Source: G963422445 sp963422445 (GTDB lineage Bacteria > Pseudomonadota > Alphaproteobacteria > Thalassobaculales > Thalassobaculaceae). From it: DNA of 64,000 bases. Shown here piece by piece: positions 18,642 to 27,221 of the stretch. The notes under the pieces were generated by a model. That model did not search any database. It saw only the letters and a program-made list of their open reading frames with translations, and was not told the DNA's origin. Where the stretch lies: the NCBI GenBank assembly GCA_963422445.2, contig OY729512.2, positions 2,604,001 to 2,668,000 of the forward strand. The letters run 5' to 3'. Both the position numbers and the translations under genes were made by a program. How positions within the stretch are numbered: the first letter of the stretch is position 1; each line of letters starts with the position of its first letter.

Positions 18642-20834
18642 CTAAAGGAAAGAATAGGGATCGACATCGATACTGACCCGGACGGACGGGGGCAGTTTCA
18701 GGAGGGCGAGCCAGTCACGCACGATCCGTTGAACATTGACCCCGCGTTTTGCCTTGAGCAGAAATCGCAACCGGTACCGACCCCGCAGTCGCGCGAGGGG
18801 CGCCGGCGCCGGTCCCAACACCTGGACATCGGTAAACCGTGGGGCCGTGCGTGCGAGAACAAGCGCAGCATCGTCAGCCGGTTTGGGATCCGTGGCGCTG
18901 ATGACGAAGGCGACGAGACGGCCGAAGGGCGGCATGTCGGAGGCTTTGCGGGCATCGGACTCGGCTCGCAAAAAACCGTCACGGTCCCATGACACCAGGG
19001 CTTGCATGACCGGCGTTTCAGTTTGATGGGTCTGCAGGTAGACATGGCCGGACCGCTGTTCGCGTCCCGCCCGTCCGGCGACCTGGTGCAGCAACTGGTA
19101 GGTCCGTTCGGCAGCCCGGAGATCGCCGCCGGCAAGGCCGAGATCGGCGTCGACGACGCCAACCGTGGTCAGAAGCGGGAAGTGGTGGCCCTTGGCAACG
19201 ACCTGAGTGCCGATGATGATGTCGACCTCTCCTGCCTGAACCGAATGGACGAAGGCGGCCGCGTTGCTCGGTCCGGACAATGTATCGCTTGACGCGATGT
19301 GCACCCGAGCGTCCGGGTATCGGTCATTGACTTCTTCGGCCAGCCGTTCGACCCCGGGCCCGCTGGCGACCAGACTGTCGGCGGTTTCGCATTCCGGGCA
19401 GGTATTCGGGCGCTGGCTCGCATGTCCGCAATGGTGGCACTGCAGTTGCAGGGACAGACGATGTTCAACCAGCCAGGCGCTGCAGTTCGGGCATTCGATT
19501 CGATGACCGCATTTGCGGCACAAGGTCAGCGGGGCGTAACCGCGCCGGTTGAGGAAGAATAAGGTCTGTTCACCACGCTTCAGCGTTTCGGTGACGGCGC
19601 GGTCAAGGGCGGGCGCGATCCATCGGCCGCGAGCCGGACCGTCGCGGCGCATGTCGATCGCCGTGACGTCCGGCAGTCCGGCACTGCCGTGCCGGGCTGG
19701 CAGGGACACCCGCGTATAGCGGCCTTGCTCGACATTGGTCACGGTTTCCAGCGACAGCGTCGCGGAGACCAGGATAGCGGGGATCTCGCCGAGCCGCGCC
19801 CGAACGATCGCCATGTCGCGCCCTTGATACGACACCCCGTCGGTCTGTTTGAATGCGGCCTCATGTTCTTCGTCGACGATGATGAGGCCAAGATCGGGGA
19901 AAGGCAGGAACAGGGCCGAACGGGCGCCGACGAGCACGCGAATATTGCCGGTGGCGACGCCCCGCCAGGTTCGGCGCCGTCTTGGCGGCGTGAGCTCTGA
20001 ATGCCATTCGGTCGGGCGTGTTCCGAAACGTGCGTCAAATCGATCGAGAAACGGTGCTGACAACGCGATTTCGGGCAGCAGAACCAGAACCTGGCGGCCC
20101 AGTCGGAGGGTTTCTGCAATGGCTTCGAAATAGACCTCGGTCTTGCCCGCGCCGGTGACGCCGTCGATCACGGTCACGGTAAACCCGCCGGTGTTCACAG
20201 TCTCGGTCAGCCGGTTGACAGCATCCTGCTGTTGCGCGTTGAGCACCATTGATCGCGGAGTATCGGGATCCGGAACCGGAAAACGGTGTTCGGTAGGCAG
20301 AGACCGCAGTTGAAGGACGGCCAGCGCGAACATCCCCCTTACCACGCCTTGGGTGACGCCTGCTTCGGCCGCGATCTCGCCAAGCGACCGTGGTGGACTG
20401 TCCGTCATGAGATCGATAACGCGACGCCGGGCCGCGGTCATGCGGAATGTTTCGGGAAGCGGATCGTTCGTAAGCACGCAGGCGGCGGTCCGAGGCGGCG
20501 CTCTCAACGCTGCGGGCACACTGATGAACATGCGCAGGACAGCGCCCGGGGGTGTCACCGTATAAGACGCGATCCATGTCATGAAGCGCAGGCTGACTGC
20601 CGGCAGGCGAGGAACATCGAATCGCCGGATGACTTTCCTGAGCCGACTTGCCGGCATGTTTCCGGTCCCCTTGCCGATAACGACACCCGCGAGCTGCCGC
20701 GGACCAAACGGCACTTCAACGATATCACCCGCCTGAAGCCCACCCTCATCGTCAAGATAGTCATATGTATCGGTTAGCGGCAGCGGCAGCAGCACTGCAA
20801 CCTGAGGGTCTGTTCGGACCGATTCCATGGTCAT
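18642..20834 (-). CDS. priA: Primosomal protein N' (replication restart helicase)
   Basis: PriA reloads the replisome at stalled forks. The protein has 730 aa from the ATG at 20834 (MTMESVRTDP); the frame is open up to 20918, but those 28 residues do not resemble the family. Visible parts: the N-terminal 3'-DNA-binding domain (VAVLLPLPLTDTYDY), helicase Walker A GVTGAGKT at 225-232, DEEH box IIVDEEHEAAFKQ, and the paired zinc motifs CRKCGHRIECPNC and CHHCG...CPEC. Both flanks carry IS copies: one ends at its stop codon, the other begins about 100 bases upstream of its start. The ribosome site is weak. Confidence 0.94.
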   Translation of the reverse strand: MTMESVRTDPQVAVLLPLPLTDTYDYLDDEGGLQAGDIVEVPFGPRQLAGVVIGKGTGNMPASRLRKVIRRFDVPRLPAVSLRFMTWIASYTVTPPGAVLRMFISVPAALRAPPRTAACVLTNDPLPETFRMTAARRRVIDLMTDSPPRSLGEIAAEAGVTQGVVRGMFALAVLQLRSLPTEHRFPVPDPDTPRSMVLNAQQQDAVNRLTETVNTGGFTVTVIDGVTGAGKTEVYFEAIAETLRLGRQVLVLLPEIALSAPFLDRFDARFGTRPTEWHSELTPPRRRRTWRGVATGNIRVLVGARSALFLPFPDLGLIIVDEEHEAAFKQTDGVSYQGRDMAIVRARLGEIPAILVSATLSLETVTNVEQGRYTRVSLPARHGSAGLPDVTAIDMRRDGPARGRWIAPALDRAVTETLKRGEQTLFFLNRRGYAPLTLCRKCGHRIECPNCSAWLVEHRLSLQLQCHHCGHASQRPNTCPECETADSLVASGPGVERLAEEVNDRYPDARVHIASSDTLSGPSNAAAFVHSVQAGEVDIIIGTQVVAKGHHFPLLTTVGVVDADLGLAGGDLRAAERTYQLLHQVAGRAGREQRSGHVYLQTHQTETPVMQALVSWDRDGFLRAESDARKASDMPPFGRLVAFVISATDPKPADDAALVLARTAPRFTDVQVLGPAPAPLARLRGRYRLRFLLKAKRGVNVQRIVRDWLALLKLPPSVRVSIDVDPYSFL

Positions 20835-20934
20835 CTTGCAACACCAATTCCAGCTGCGGCGGCGCGAGTGTGCGTTGGACACGGCGAGACCGCAAGCCTC
20901 GGGGTCGGGGTGTTGCACGGCGACCCCATGTTAA

Positions 20935-22118
20935 GGATTGTCTGAACAAGTCGGTTTTGTCACAATTGGTTTCTTGGTGACGGAGTGGAATGCGAGCCAT
21001 GGAGCAAGCGATGTCTGCGGAGCTGGAGCACGACCTGAAGACGCGTCGGACGCGGCGCGAGGTCTTTCTCGAGACGATGGACGGGCTGGTTCCCTGGGAG
21101 CGGCTGGAGGCCCGCATCGAGCCGTTCTACCCGAAGGCCGGTCGCGGTCGGCGGCCTTATCCGCTGAGCGTGATGCTGCGGGTGCACTGCGTGCAGCTGT
21201 TCTACAATCTGAGCGACCCTGGGATGGAGGACCTGCTCTACGCGGGTGGAGTCGGTACGGCGGTTTGTGGGGCTGCGCCTCTCGGGTGCGCTGCCTGACG
21301 AGACGACGGTTCTGCATTTCCGCCACTTGCTGGAGACGCATGGTCTGGGCGAGACGTTGTTCGAGGAGATCAACGCGCATCTGGCCTCGCTCGGACACCG
21401 CTTGAGCACGGGGACGATCGTGGACGCGAGTCTCATTGCCGCGCCGTCGTCGACGAAGAACCGCAAGGGCGAGCGGGACCCGGAGATGCATCAGACGAAG
21501 AAGGGCAATCAGTGGCATTTCGGGATGAAGGCGCACATCGGGGTGGACGCGCAGTCGGGCTTGACGCACAGCGTGGAGACGACGCCGGCGACTGTCTCGG
21601 ATGTGGCGACGGCGCACGCGCTGTTGCACGGGGGCGAGGAGCAGGTGTGGGGTGACGCGGGCTATCAGGGGGTGGACAAGCGCGCGGAGAACCGGGACAC
21701 GGACGTGGACTGGGAGGTGGCGATGAAGCCCGGCAAGCGCCGGGGGCTGGACAAGGCGGGCCCGGAGGCGGCGTCGGAGAGGCGCAAGGCGTCGGTTCGG
21801 GCCAAGGTGGAACATCCGTTCCTGTATGTGAAGCGCCACTTCGGCTACGCGAAGGTGCGCTATCGGGGGCTGGCGAAGAACACGCAACGCAACGCCGTGC
21901 TGCTCGGGTTCACCAATCTGCTCATCGCGGGGCGCGACGCCACCGCCTGACGTGGGGGGAGTCCGTCCGCAACCGCCGCAAGGCGGCGGGGACGGTCGGC
22001 TCGGGCATCTGAAATCTCCATTTCCTGGCGCGACAACACGTCCCCGATGGGCTCTGGCGTTTCACCCACGGGCCACGCCACCCGGATACCCGGAAAAACA
22101 GGGTTGTTCAGACATTCC
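20935..22118 (+). mobile_element. IS5-family insertion sequence, copy 2
   Basis: An element of about 1.18 kb in opposite orientation to copy 1 and nearly identical in its coding part. The ends are GGATTGTCTGAACAAG on the left and, read inward, GGAATGTCTGAACAA on the right. The flanks are TTAA (20931-20934) and CTAA (22119-22122), so the common duplicate is TAA with one mismatch to the 4-bp CTAR target. It lies between priA and the region upstream of fsa. Confidence 0.85.
20990..21950 (+). pseudogene. IS5-family transposase, frameshifted copy 2
   Basis: This is the same protein as the intact copy at 16557-17516. Near 21245, where copy 1 reads LLYEVKSVRRF, this copy has one additional base plus substitutions, which moves the frame. 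The two open parts are 20990-21298 and 21246-21950. The DDE residues are all present in the second part (DASLIAAPSS, GDAGYQGVDKR). A programmed shift is unlikely because the intact copy uses a single frame. Confidence 0.88.
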
Positions 22119-22484
22119 CTAAGTGATTTGGGCGTCCTTTTTTTGGGAATTACATACATGGGTTGACTCTCCTTCAATTTCCGCGAAAGGTTGAACAGGG
22201 AATTCCCGAGAAAGTTCCCCAAAAACAACTTTGTGGGCTGCATACGCTGATAGTTGGCAAACATCTTCCCGGCATCCTGACACATTGCACCAGAGGCAAC
22301 CTATGTATGTAATCCTCCTTTTTTGGTAAGAACTCATGTCGCCAAACTCTTGTAATGGCCTCGTTGTTTACAACGTGGGATCCCCGTTGGGGTGTTGTTC
22401 GCGGCTATGGCCTTCCTGATGGTCCTGCGTTAAACTCGCCGTTCTTGGTCATATTCGCGCTCAGGATCGCGTGCGAGGCTCATC
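22119..22484. other. Non-coding interval upstream of fsa
   Basis: This 366-bp gap holds the short inverted-repeat element at 22147-22316 and, after it, small dyads (for example GTTGTTTACAAC near 22365) ahead of fsa. No gene is seen. The region is AT-richer than its neighbours. The fsa promoter must lie in its last 170 bases, but I cannot place the boxes safely. Confidence 0.55.
22147..22316. mobile_element. Short non-coding element with inverted ends (MITE-like)
   Basis: The two ends are ATTACATACATGGGTTG (22149-22165) and the inverse of ATTACATACATAGGTTG (22297-22313): 17 bases with one mismatch. Directly outside them lie the direct repeats CCTTTTTTTGG (22136-22146) and CCTTTTTTGG (22317-22326), which look like a 10-11-bp target duplication. 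The roughly 170-bp interior has no reading frame but contains further small dyads. This is the structure of a miniature inverted-repeat element mobilised by a transposase elsewhere. No larger relative with the same ends is in the window. Confidence 0.6.
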
Positions 22485-23159
22485 ATGAAGTTCTTTGTCG
22501 ACACCGCCGATATAGCGGAAATCTCGGATCTCGTTTCAACTGGATTGGTCGACGGGGTGACGACTAATCCGTCGCTCATTGCCAAGTCGGGGCGGCCGAT
22601 CGGCGCCGTCATTGCCGAGATCTGCGATCTGGTTGCGGGACCGGTCAGTGCGGAGGTCGCTGCGACCGACTTGCAGACCATGCTCGCGGAAGGGCGTTAT
22701 CTTGCGTCAATCGCGTCAAATGTCGCGGTGAAGGTGCCGTTGACCGTCGATGGACTTAAAGTTTGCAAGGCGTTGTCCGACGAAGGCAACGTGGTCAATG
22801 TCACGCTGTGTTTCTCCGCGGCACAGGCATTACTTGCGGCGAAGGCGGGCGCCGGCTTCATCTCGCCATTTGTCGGCCGGCTCGATGATATCGGGGCGGT
22901 TGGCATGGACCTGATTTCGGACATTGTCGAAATCTATGCCAATTACGATTTTGGCACGGAGGTCCTAGTCGCTTCGGTCCGCGGTCCTCAGCATGTCGTT
23001 GACGCCGCGCGCCAGGGGGCGGATGTCGCGACATTGCCACCCGGTGTGATCAGAGCGATGTATCACCATCCGTTGACCGACAAGGGCCTTCAGTCGTTTC
23101 TTGAAGACTGGGCGAGGACCGGACAGACAATTCTCGACACGAAAAGCGACGCGGCATGA
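22485..23159 (+). CDS. fsa: Fructose-6-phosphate aldolase / short transaldolase
   Basis: The 224-aa class I aldolase of the TalC/FSA (TIGR00875) family catalyses transaldolase or fructose-6-phosphate aldolase chemistry. The Schiff-base lysine is Lys83 in AVKVPLT. Other family blocks are MKFFVDTADIAEI at the start, DGVTTNPSLIAKSG, NVTLCFSAAQALLAAKAGA and SPFVGRLDDIG. In alphaproteobacteria this short form usually acts as transaldolase of the pentose-phosphate path; the name is by family, not assay. The stop overlaps the next ATG (ATGA), coupling it to the DUF484 gene. Confidence 0.93.
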   Translation: MKFFVDTADIAEISDLVSTGLVDGVTTNPSLIAKSGRPIGAVIAEICDLVAGPVSAEVAATDLQTMLAEGRYLASIASNVAVKVPLTVDGLKVCKALSDEGNVVNVTLCFSAAQALLAAKAGAGFISPFVGRLDDIGAVGMDLISDIVEIYANYDFGTEVLVASVRGPQHVVDAARQGADVATLPPGVIRAMYHHPLTDKGLQSFLEDWARTGQTILDTKSDAA

Positions 23160-23902
23160 CTAAGAAGCGGTCCGTCGTGACGCCGGGCAGCGCTGCGTCG
23201 GGCGCGGCGGACGACGTGACTCCGCTTCCCGTTTCCGAAGATGCTGTCGTCGAGTTTCTCTACCTCAATCCGGAACTGCTCTCCCGGCACCCCAGGCTCC
23301 TTGAAGCCATTGTTCTGCCGTCCCGTTCGAAGGGCAGTGTCGTCGACATTCAGCATGTCTTGCTGCAGCGTCTGCGTGAAGAAAATGACAAGCTGCGTCG
23401 TGCTTATGACAATGTTGTCGGAACCGCGCGGTACAACCGTTCGGCTCAGAGGCAGGTGCATGCTGGCGTGCTTCAGATTCTTTCGGCCACCAGTTTCGAG
23501 AGGCTCATCCATACGGTGACGACCGATCTGCCGCTCGTGCTGGATGTCGACGCCATCACGATCTGTCTCGAGGCCGGTGACACGCCGATACCGCGGGCGT
23601 TCGCGGCGGCCCTGCGATGCCTTCCGAAAGGTACGGTCGAACGCCTGCTTGGCGCTGAAAGCGATATTGTGCTGTGTTCGGATATCGAAGCCGACGAGAC
23701 AATTTTCGGCCCCGCGGCCGGATTGGTTCACAGTCAGGCCCTTGCCAGGCTTTGTATAAACGAGAGAGCCCCCAAGGGCCTTCTGGCCCTCGGCGCCCGG
23801 GATGCCAAAGCCTTTCGCCAAAATCACAGTACGGAACTTATTGGATTTCTGACCCAGGCTCTGGAGGTCACGATCCGGCGATGGCTCAACCTTCCAACTT
23901 GA
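23156..23902 (+). CDS. DUF484 family protein
   Basis: The 248-aa protein has a helical N-terminus (VVEFLYLNPELLSRHPRLLEAI), a coiled segment (LLQRLREENDKLRRAYDNVV) and a GAF-like C-terminal half (ALARLCINERAPKGLLALGARD). The DUF484 family is typically found directly upstream of the recombinase gene xerC, as here, where its 3' end overlaps the xerC start by 22 bases. Its role is unknown; a regulatory link to chromosome-dimer resolution is guessed from gene order only. Confidence 0.88.
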   Translation: MTKKRSVVTPGSAASGAADDVTPLPVSEDAVVEFLYLNPELLSRHPRLLEAIVLPSRSKGSVVDIQHVLLQRLREENDKLRRAYDNVVGTARYNRSAQRQVHAGVLQILSATSFERLIHTVTTDLPLVLDVDAITICLEAGDTPIPRAFAAALRCLPKGTVERLLGAESDIVLCSDIEADETIFGPAAGLVHSQALARLCINERAPKGLLALGARDAKAFRQNHSTELIGFLTQALEVTIRRWLNLPT

Positions 23903-24831
23903 TCGAATTGTCTGCCGCGCCGGATGTTGCCGGCGCTCGTATCGATTGGCTCGACTGGATGGTCGGCGAACGCCGGATGTCGCCGCATACCCGGAATGCC
24001 TATGATCGCGACCTCCGCAGTTTCCTGGCTTTCATGGCCGGGCATCTCGGTTGCGTCCCGGCGCTTGCCGATCTTGGACGTTTGACTGTCGCGGATTTCC
24101 GGGCTTGGCTGGCACGGCGACGTGGCGAGGGCTTATCCGCTGCGTCGACGGCACGGGCGCTGTCGACGATTCGAACGTGGTTCCACTATCTCGAACGTCG
24201 CTGCGGTGTGCACAATCCAGCAATTCAGATCTTGCGGACGCCGAAGCGGCAGCAGATTCTCCCGAGAGCGCTGGGTGTGGAGGAGACCGCCGAAGTCCTC
24301 GATGCTCCTGCCGCTATCGCATCCGAGCCGTGGATCGGAGCGCGCGATACGGCGGTCCTTACATTGCTCTACGGCTGTGGTCTGCGAATCGGTGAGGCGT
24401 TGGCTTTTGATCGAAAAGACGCGCCGACGGGTGACGCGATGACCGTGCGCGGCAAAGGCAATCGGGAACGCATGGTTCCGGTGCTGCCGGCGGTTCGCGA
24501 TGCCATTGCGATCTATCTTGACCTTTGTCCTTACCCCTGCGACCCCAAGGATCCGTTGTTTCTGGGGGCTCGCGGCAAACGCCTGCAGCCTGCGGTCCTG
24601 CAGCGATCAATGCGGCTGGTGCGCGGTGCTCTCGGTTTACCCTCGAGCGCGACTCCGCATGCCTTGCGTCATTCCTTCGCTACCCATCTGCTGGCAGGTG
24701 GTGGAGATTTGCGGGCGATCCAGGAGTTGCTCGGTCACGCGTCGCTATCGACAACCCAGCGTTATACCGGCGTTGAAGCCGAACGATTACTTGCCGTGCA
24801 TCGCAATAGCCATCCACGGGATCGGCGGTAG
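23881..24831 (+). CDS. xerC: Tyrosine recombinase XerC
   Basis: The 316-aa site-specific recombinase resolves chromosome dimers at dif with XerD. The ATG at 23881 is chosen because it gives the family N-terminus (IDWLDWMVGERRMSPHTRNAYDRDL); the frame stays open upstream inside DUF484. N-terminal SAM-like core-binding domain about 20-115; catalytic domain 130-316 with Arg169 (CGLRIGEAL), Lys192 (GKGNRER), His260 and Arg263 (HALRHSFATHLL), His286 (LLGHASL) and nucleophile Tyr295. All catalytic residues are present. Confidence 0.94.
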   Translation: MAQPSNLIELSAAPDVAGARIDWLDWMVGERRMSPHTRNAYDRDLRSFLAFMAGHLGCVPALADLGRLTVADFRAWLARRRGEGLSAASTARALSTIRTWFHYLERRCGVHNPAIQILRTPKRQQILPRALGVEETAEVLDAPAAIASEPWIGARDTAVLTLLYGCGLRIGEALAFDRKDAPTGDAMTVRGKGNRERMVPVLPAVRDAIAIYLDLCPYPCDPKDPLFLGARGKRLQPAVLQRSMRLVRGALGLPSSATPHALRHSFATHLLAGGGDLRAIQELLGHASLSTTQRYTGVEAERLLAVHRNSHPRDRR

Positions 24832-24890
24832 CGCGGCCTGTTTTCGGTCACGGCGGCAGTTGACCCTGGTGGGCGCGAACGGTAAGGCGA

Positions 24891-25319
24891 TCAGAGTCGG
24901 GATTTTTCGATTGTCGCGCCAACGCCGGCACAATCGTCAAAAATATCCAGTTTCTCGATGGCGACCGCCACGGTTCTGACCCGACTGTCGGTCAAGGCGA
25001 AATCGGCGATGCGTTCGCCGAAGGTCTCTACCAGAATTACATGACTTTCGGCCGCGATGGTCCTGATTCGGTCGATCAGCGTCTCGTAGCAGAAGACCTT
25101 GCGATATTGCCCGTCAGGGAAGCCGCCCGCGGGGTAGTCGAGGTCCAGTTCGACTCCGATCTGAATACGTTGCGGTGTGATTTTTTCGTGCGCATGCACG
25201 CCGATTGACATAGTCAGTACCAGATCCCGGATCCGGACCCGATAGCGCCTTGAGAGAGCCCGCTGCTGCGGCGGGTCGACCGCCCAATAGTCCGACAGAA
25301 GTGCGTCGTCAGATGCCAT
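24891..25319 (-). CDS. folB: Dihydroneopterin aldolase family protein
   Basis: The 142-aa protein belongs to the FolB fold, which acts in folate synthesis by cleaving dihydroneopterin. The order VRIRDLVLTMSIGVHAHEK, QRIQIGVELDLDYPA, CYETLIDRIRTIA, VETFGERIADFAL and VRTVAVAIEKLDIF follows the family, including the conserved Glu of the GVxxHE-type segment and the Lys in IEKLDIF. An N-terminal extension of about 25 residues is present. It is convergent with xerC. A diverged paralogue (FolX-like) cannot be excluded. Confidence 0.85.
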   Translation of the reverse strand: MASDDALLSDYWAVDPPQQRALSRRYRVRIRDLVLTMSIGVHAHEKITPQRIQIGVELDLDYPAGGFPDGQYRKVFCYETLIDRIRTIAAESHVILVETFGERIADFALTDSRVRTVAVAIEKLDIFDDCAGVGATIEKSRL

Positions 25320-25425
25320 GGCAGTCGTTTTTCCCGGTTTCCTGAGATCGGTTCATTGTGGCATATCCCGGATGGCAAGACCATCGGGAGGACGGGCTTG
25401 TGACAAGGGGTTTTCCAGATGGTAT

Positions 25426-25451
25426 GGTCCGCCCGTTGGGCGGGACGGACC
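25426..25451 (-). terminator. Possible hairpin downstream of the NIPSNAP gene
   Basis: A GC-rich dyad (GGTCCGCCC / GGGCGGGACGGACC) with a 3-base loop lies 22 bases beyond the NIPSNAP stop on the minus strand. One bulge breaks the stem and no T run follows on that strand, so intrinsic termination is only possible, not shown. Confidence 0.35.
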
Positions 25452-25472
25452 TGCCTTTGGGCCAGGCTACGT

Positions 25473-25799
25473 TTATCGCTTCGGCGGATCGTAGAAATCA
25501 ACCGGACGCATCAATCTGTTTTCCTGATTGATGAGCGCACCGAGCTTGGCACTCTCCTGCGTATAGCGCACCCAGTCTGGATCCGCCTGCATCGCGGCGC
25601 GCTTGGCCTCGCGGTCGCCGGCATTCTCATAGGCCCAGATATGGATGTACTGGTTCACGTTTCCGGTCTCGGTCAGGAGATATGCGACGGGTTGGCCGAG
25701 ATGCCGGCTCTGCGGTGCCTTGCCGTATTTCTCGTAGACCTCAAGATGAGCCTTGATGGTCCCCGGCTTGCATGTATAGGTGCGGACGTCAAGCAGCAT
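25473..25799 (-). CDS. NIPSNAP family protein
   Basis: The 108-aa ferredoxin-like alpha/beta-barrel protein is a NIPSNAP-type domain: LLDVRTYTCKPGTIKAHLEVYEKYG, then NQYIHIWAYENAGDREAKRAAMQADPDW and a C-terminal LINQENRLMRPVDFY. The ATG at 25799 follows an AGGAG ribosome site; the frame is open upstream to 25916 but without family likeness. Bacterial members are often encoded near catabolic genes, and the substrate is unknown. A perfect 28-bp palindrome (25824-25851) lies 24 bases before the start and may be its operator. Confidence 0.85.
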   Translation of the reverse strand: MLLDVRTYTCKPGTIKAHLEVYEKYGKAPQSRHLGQPVAYLLTETGNVNQYIHIWAYENAGDREAKRAAMQADPDWVRYTQESAKLGALINQENRLMRPVDFYDPPKR

Positions 25800-25823
25800 G
25801 GTTTTCTCCTGTGCAGGTTCACG

Positions 25824-25851
25824 CGCCGGACCTGGCGCGCCAGGTCCGGCG
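25824..25851. promoter_or_regulatory. Perfect 28-bp palindrome upstream of the NIPSNAP gene
   Basis: Fully symmetric, with 14-base arms (CGCCGGACCTGGCG) and no loop, 24 bases before the NIPSNAP start codon on the minus strand. Position and symmetry fit an operator for a dimeric repressor; a very stable leader hairpin is the alternative. No regulator gene is next to it. Confidence 0.5.
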
Positions 25852-26040
25852 AGAGTAACGCAGCTTGTCGGCGATGTCTGTAGAGAATTGCGATCCCGGT
25901 TTGCTTGACGATGCAACCAGTTCCGGAACAGGGTCGTTTCACGGTTTCATCCGGGAGAGTCATCTTGAATTCATACCATCGGAACGGGCAATGGATCTTG
26001 ACATCATGAAGGCTCAATTAGCGAAACATAGGTGCGTCTA

Positions 26041-27218
26041 ATGTCCTGATCGATAAATATGTATAGTGGTGGGCGAGGCTTCCGACACGGGGGGACAGGA
26101 TCATGAGAGTTGCGGTGAAAATCGAGCTGACCGAGGCGGAGCGCAGCGCGCTGGACCGGCTTTCGCGTGGGCAGAAGGTCTGGCAGAGCCTGGCCCGGCG
26201 GGCCCGCATTGTGTTGCTGGCGGCCGACGGGAAGAGCAACCTGAACATTGCAGAAATTCTCGCGGTCACACCTCTGACCGTCAGCAAGTGGCGCAAGCGT
26301 TTCGCAGGACAGGGGCTGGACGGGCTGCATGACAAAGCCGCGCCCCGGCGCGCCGCGGAAGCTCTCCGATGACGCTGTCGCCGCGGTCGTGCGCAAGACA
26401 CTGGAGGAAACGCCCAAGGACGCCACACACTGGAGCTTGCGCTCCATGGCTGACGCGGTCGGGTACGCTCCTTCGACGGTTCACCGCATCTGGCGGGCCT
26501 TTCCCCTGCAGCCCCACCGCAGCGAGACCTTCAAGGTATCGAAGGATGCGATGGTCGTGGACAAGGTCCGGAATATTGTCGGCCTGTATCTTGATCCTCC
26601 GCAACACGCCATGGTGCTGTGCGTCGACGAGAAGGGTCAGGTCCAAGCCCTTGACCGAACCCAGCCGTTGCTGCCCATGCGCCCCGGACAGGTGGAACGC
26701 CGCACTCACGACGACAAGCGTAACGGCACAACTTCACTGTTTGCTGCGCTTGACGTCGCGACCGGCAAGATCATCGGCCGATGCTACCGCCGCCACCGCA
26801 GCACGGAATTCCGCAAGTTCCTCAACCAGATCGAGAAGGCCGTGCCCGATGACCTCGACAGTCATATCGTCATGGACAACGACGCCACTCACAAGACGCA
26901 CATGATCCGCGACGGGTTCGCCCGCCGCCCGCGCTGGCATGCCCACGTCACACCGACATCCGGATCTTGGCTCAATCAAGTTGAGCGATTCTTCGCGGAC
27001 ATCACCGAAAAGCAACTGCGGCGGGGCATCCACCGCTCGACACAGAAGCTCGAACAGGCGATTCTCGACTACCGCGACACTGTCAATCAGAACCCCAGAC
27101 CGTTCCGGTGGCACAAGTCGGCCGACGAAATCCTCGCCGCCATCAAACGCTTCTGCCTCAGAACTCTCGAGATTGCAGAAAATCCAGTATAATAATAGAA
27201 ACTTACGATTCAGGACAC
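26041..27218 (+). mobile_element. IS630-family element
   Basis: The 1178-bp element has ends ATGTCCTGATCG on the left and, read inward, GTGTCCTGAATCG on the right. It is flanked by TA on both sides (26039-26040, 27219-27220), the normal target of this family. The ends are well kept although the transposase frame is broken. The right-hand TA is at the same time the left edge of the next IS. Confidence 0.85.
26103..27192 (+). pseudogene. IS630-family transposase with one frameshift
   Basis: The first frame (26103-26372) holds the helix-turn-helix part (VWQSLARRARIVLLAADGKSN, LTVSKWRKRF). The second frame (from about 26330) holds winged-helix and DDE domains: VLCVDEKGQ (first Asp), HIVMDNDATHKT (second Asp) and TPTSGSWLNQVERFFADI (Glu). 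The frames meet at GACAAAGCC near 26335, where one A too many separates them. Some IS630 relatives use a programmed shift, but an A3 run is a weak slip site, so a mutation is more likely. Confidence 0.85.
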
Positions 27219-27221
27219 TAG

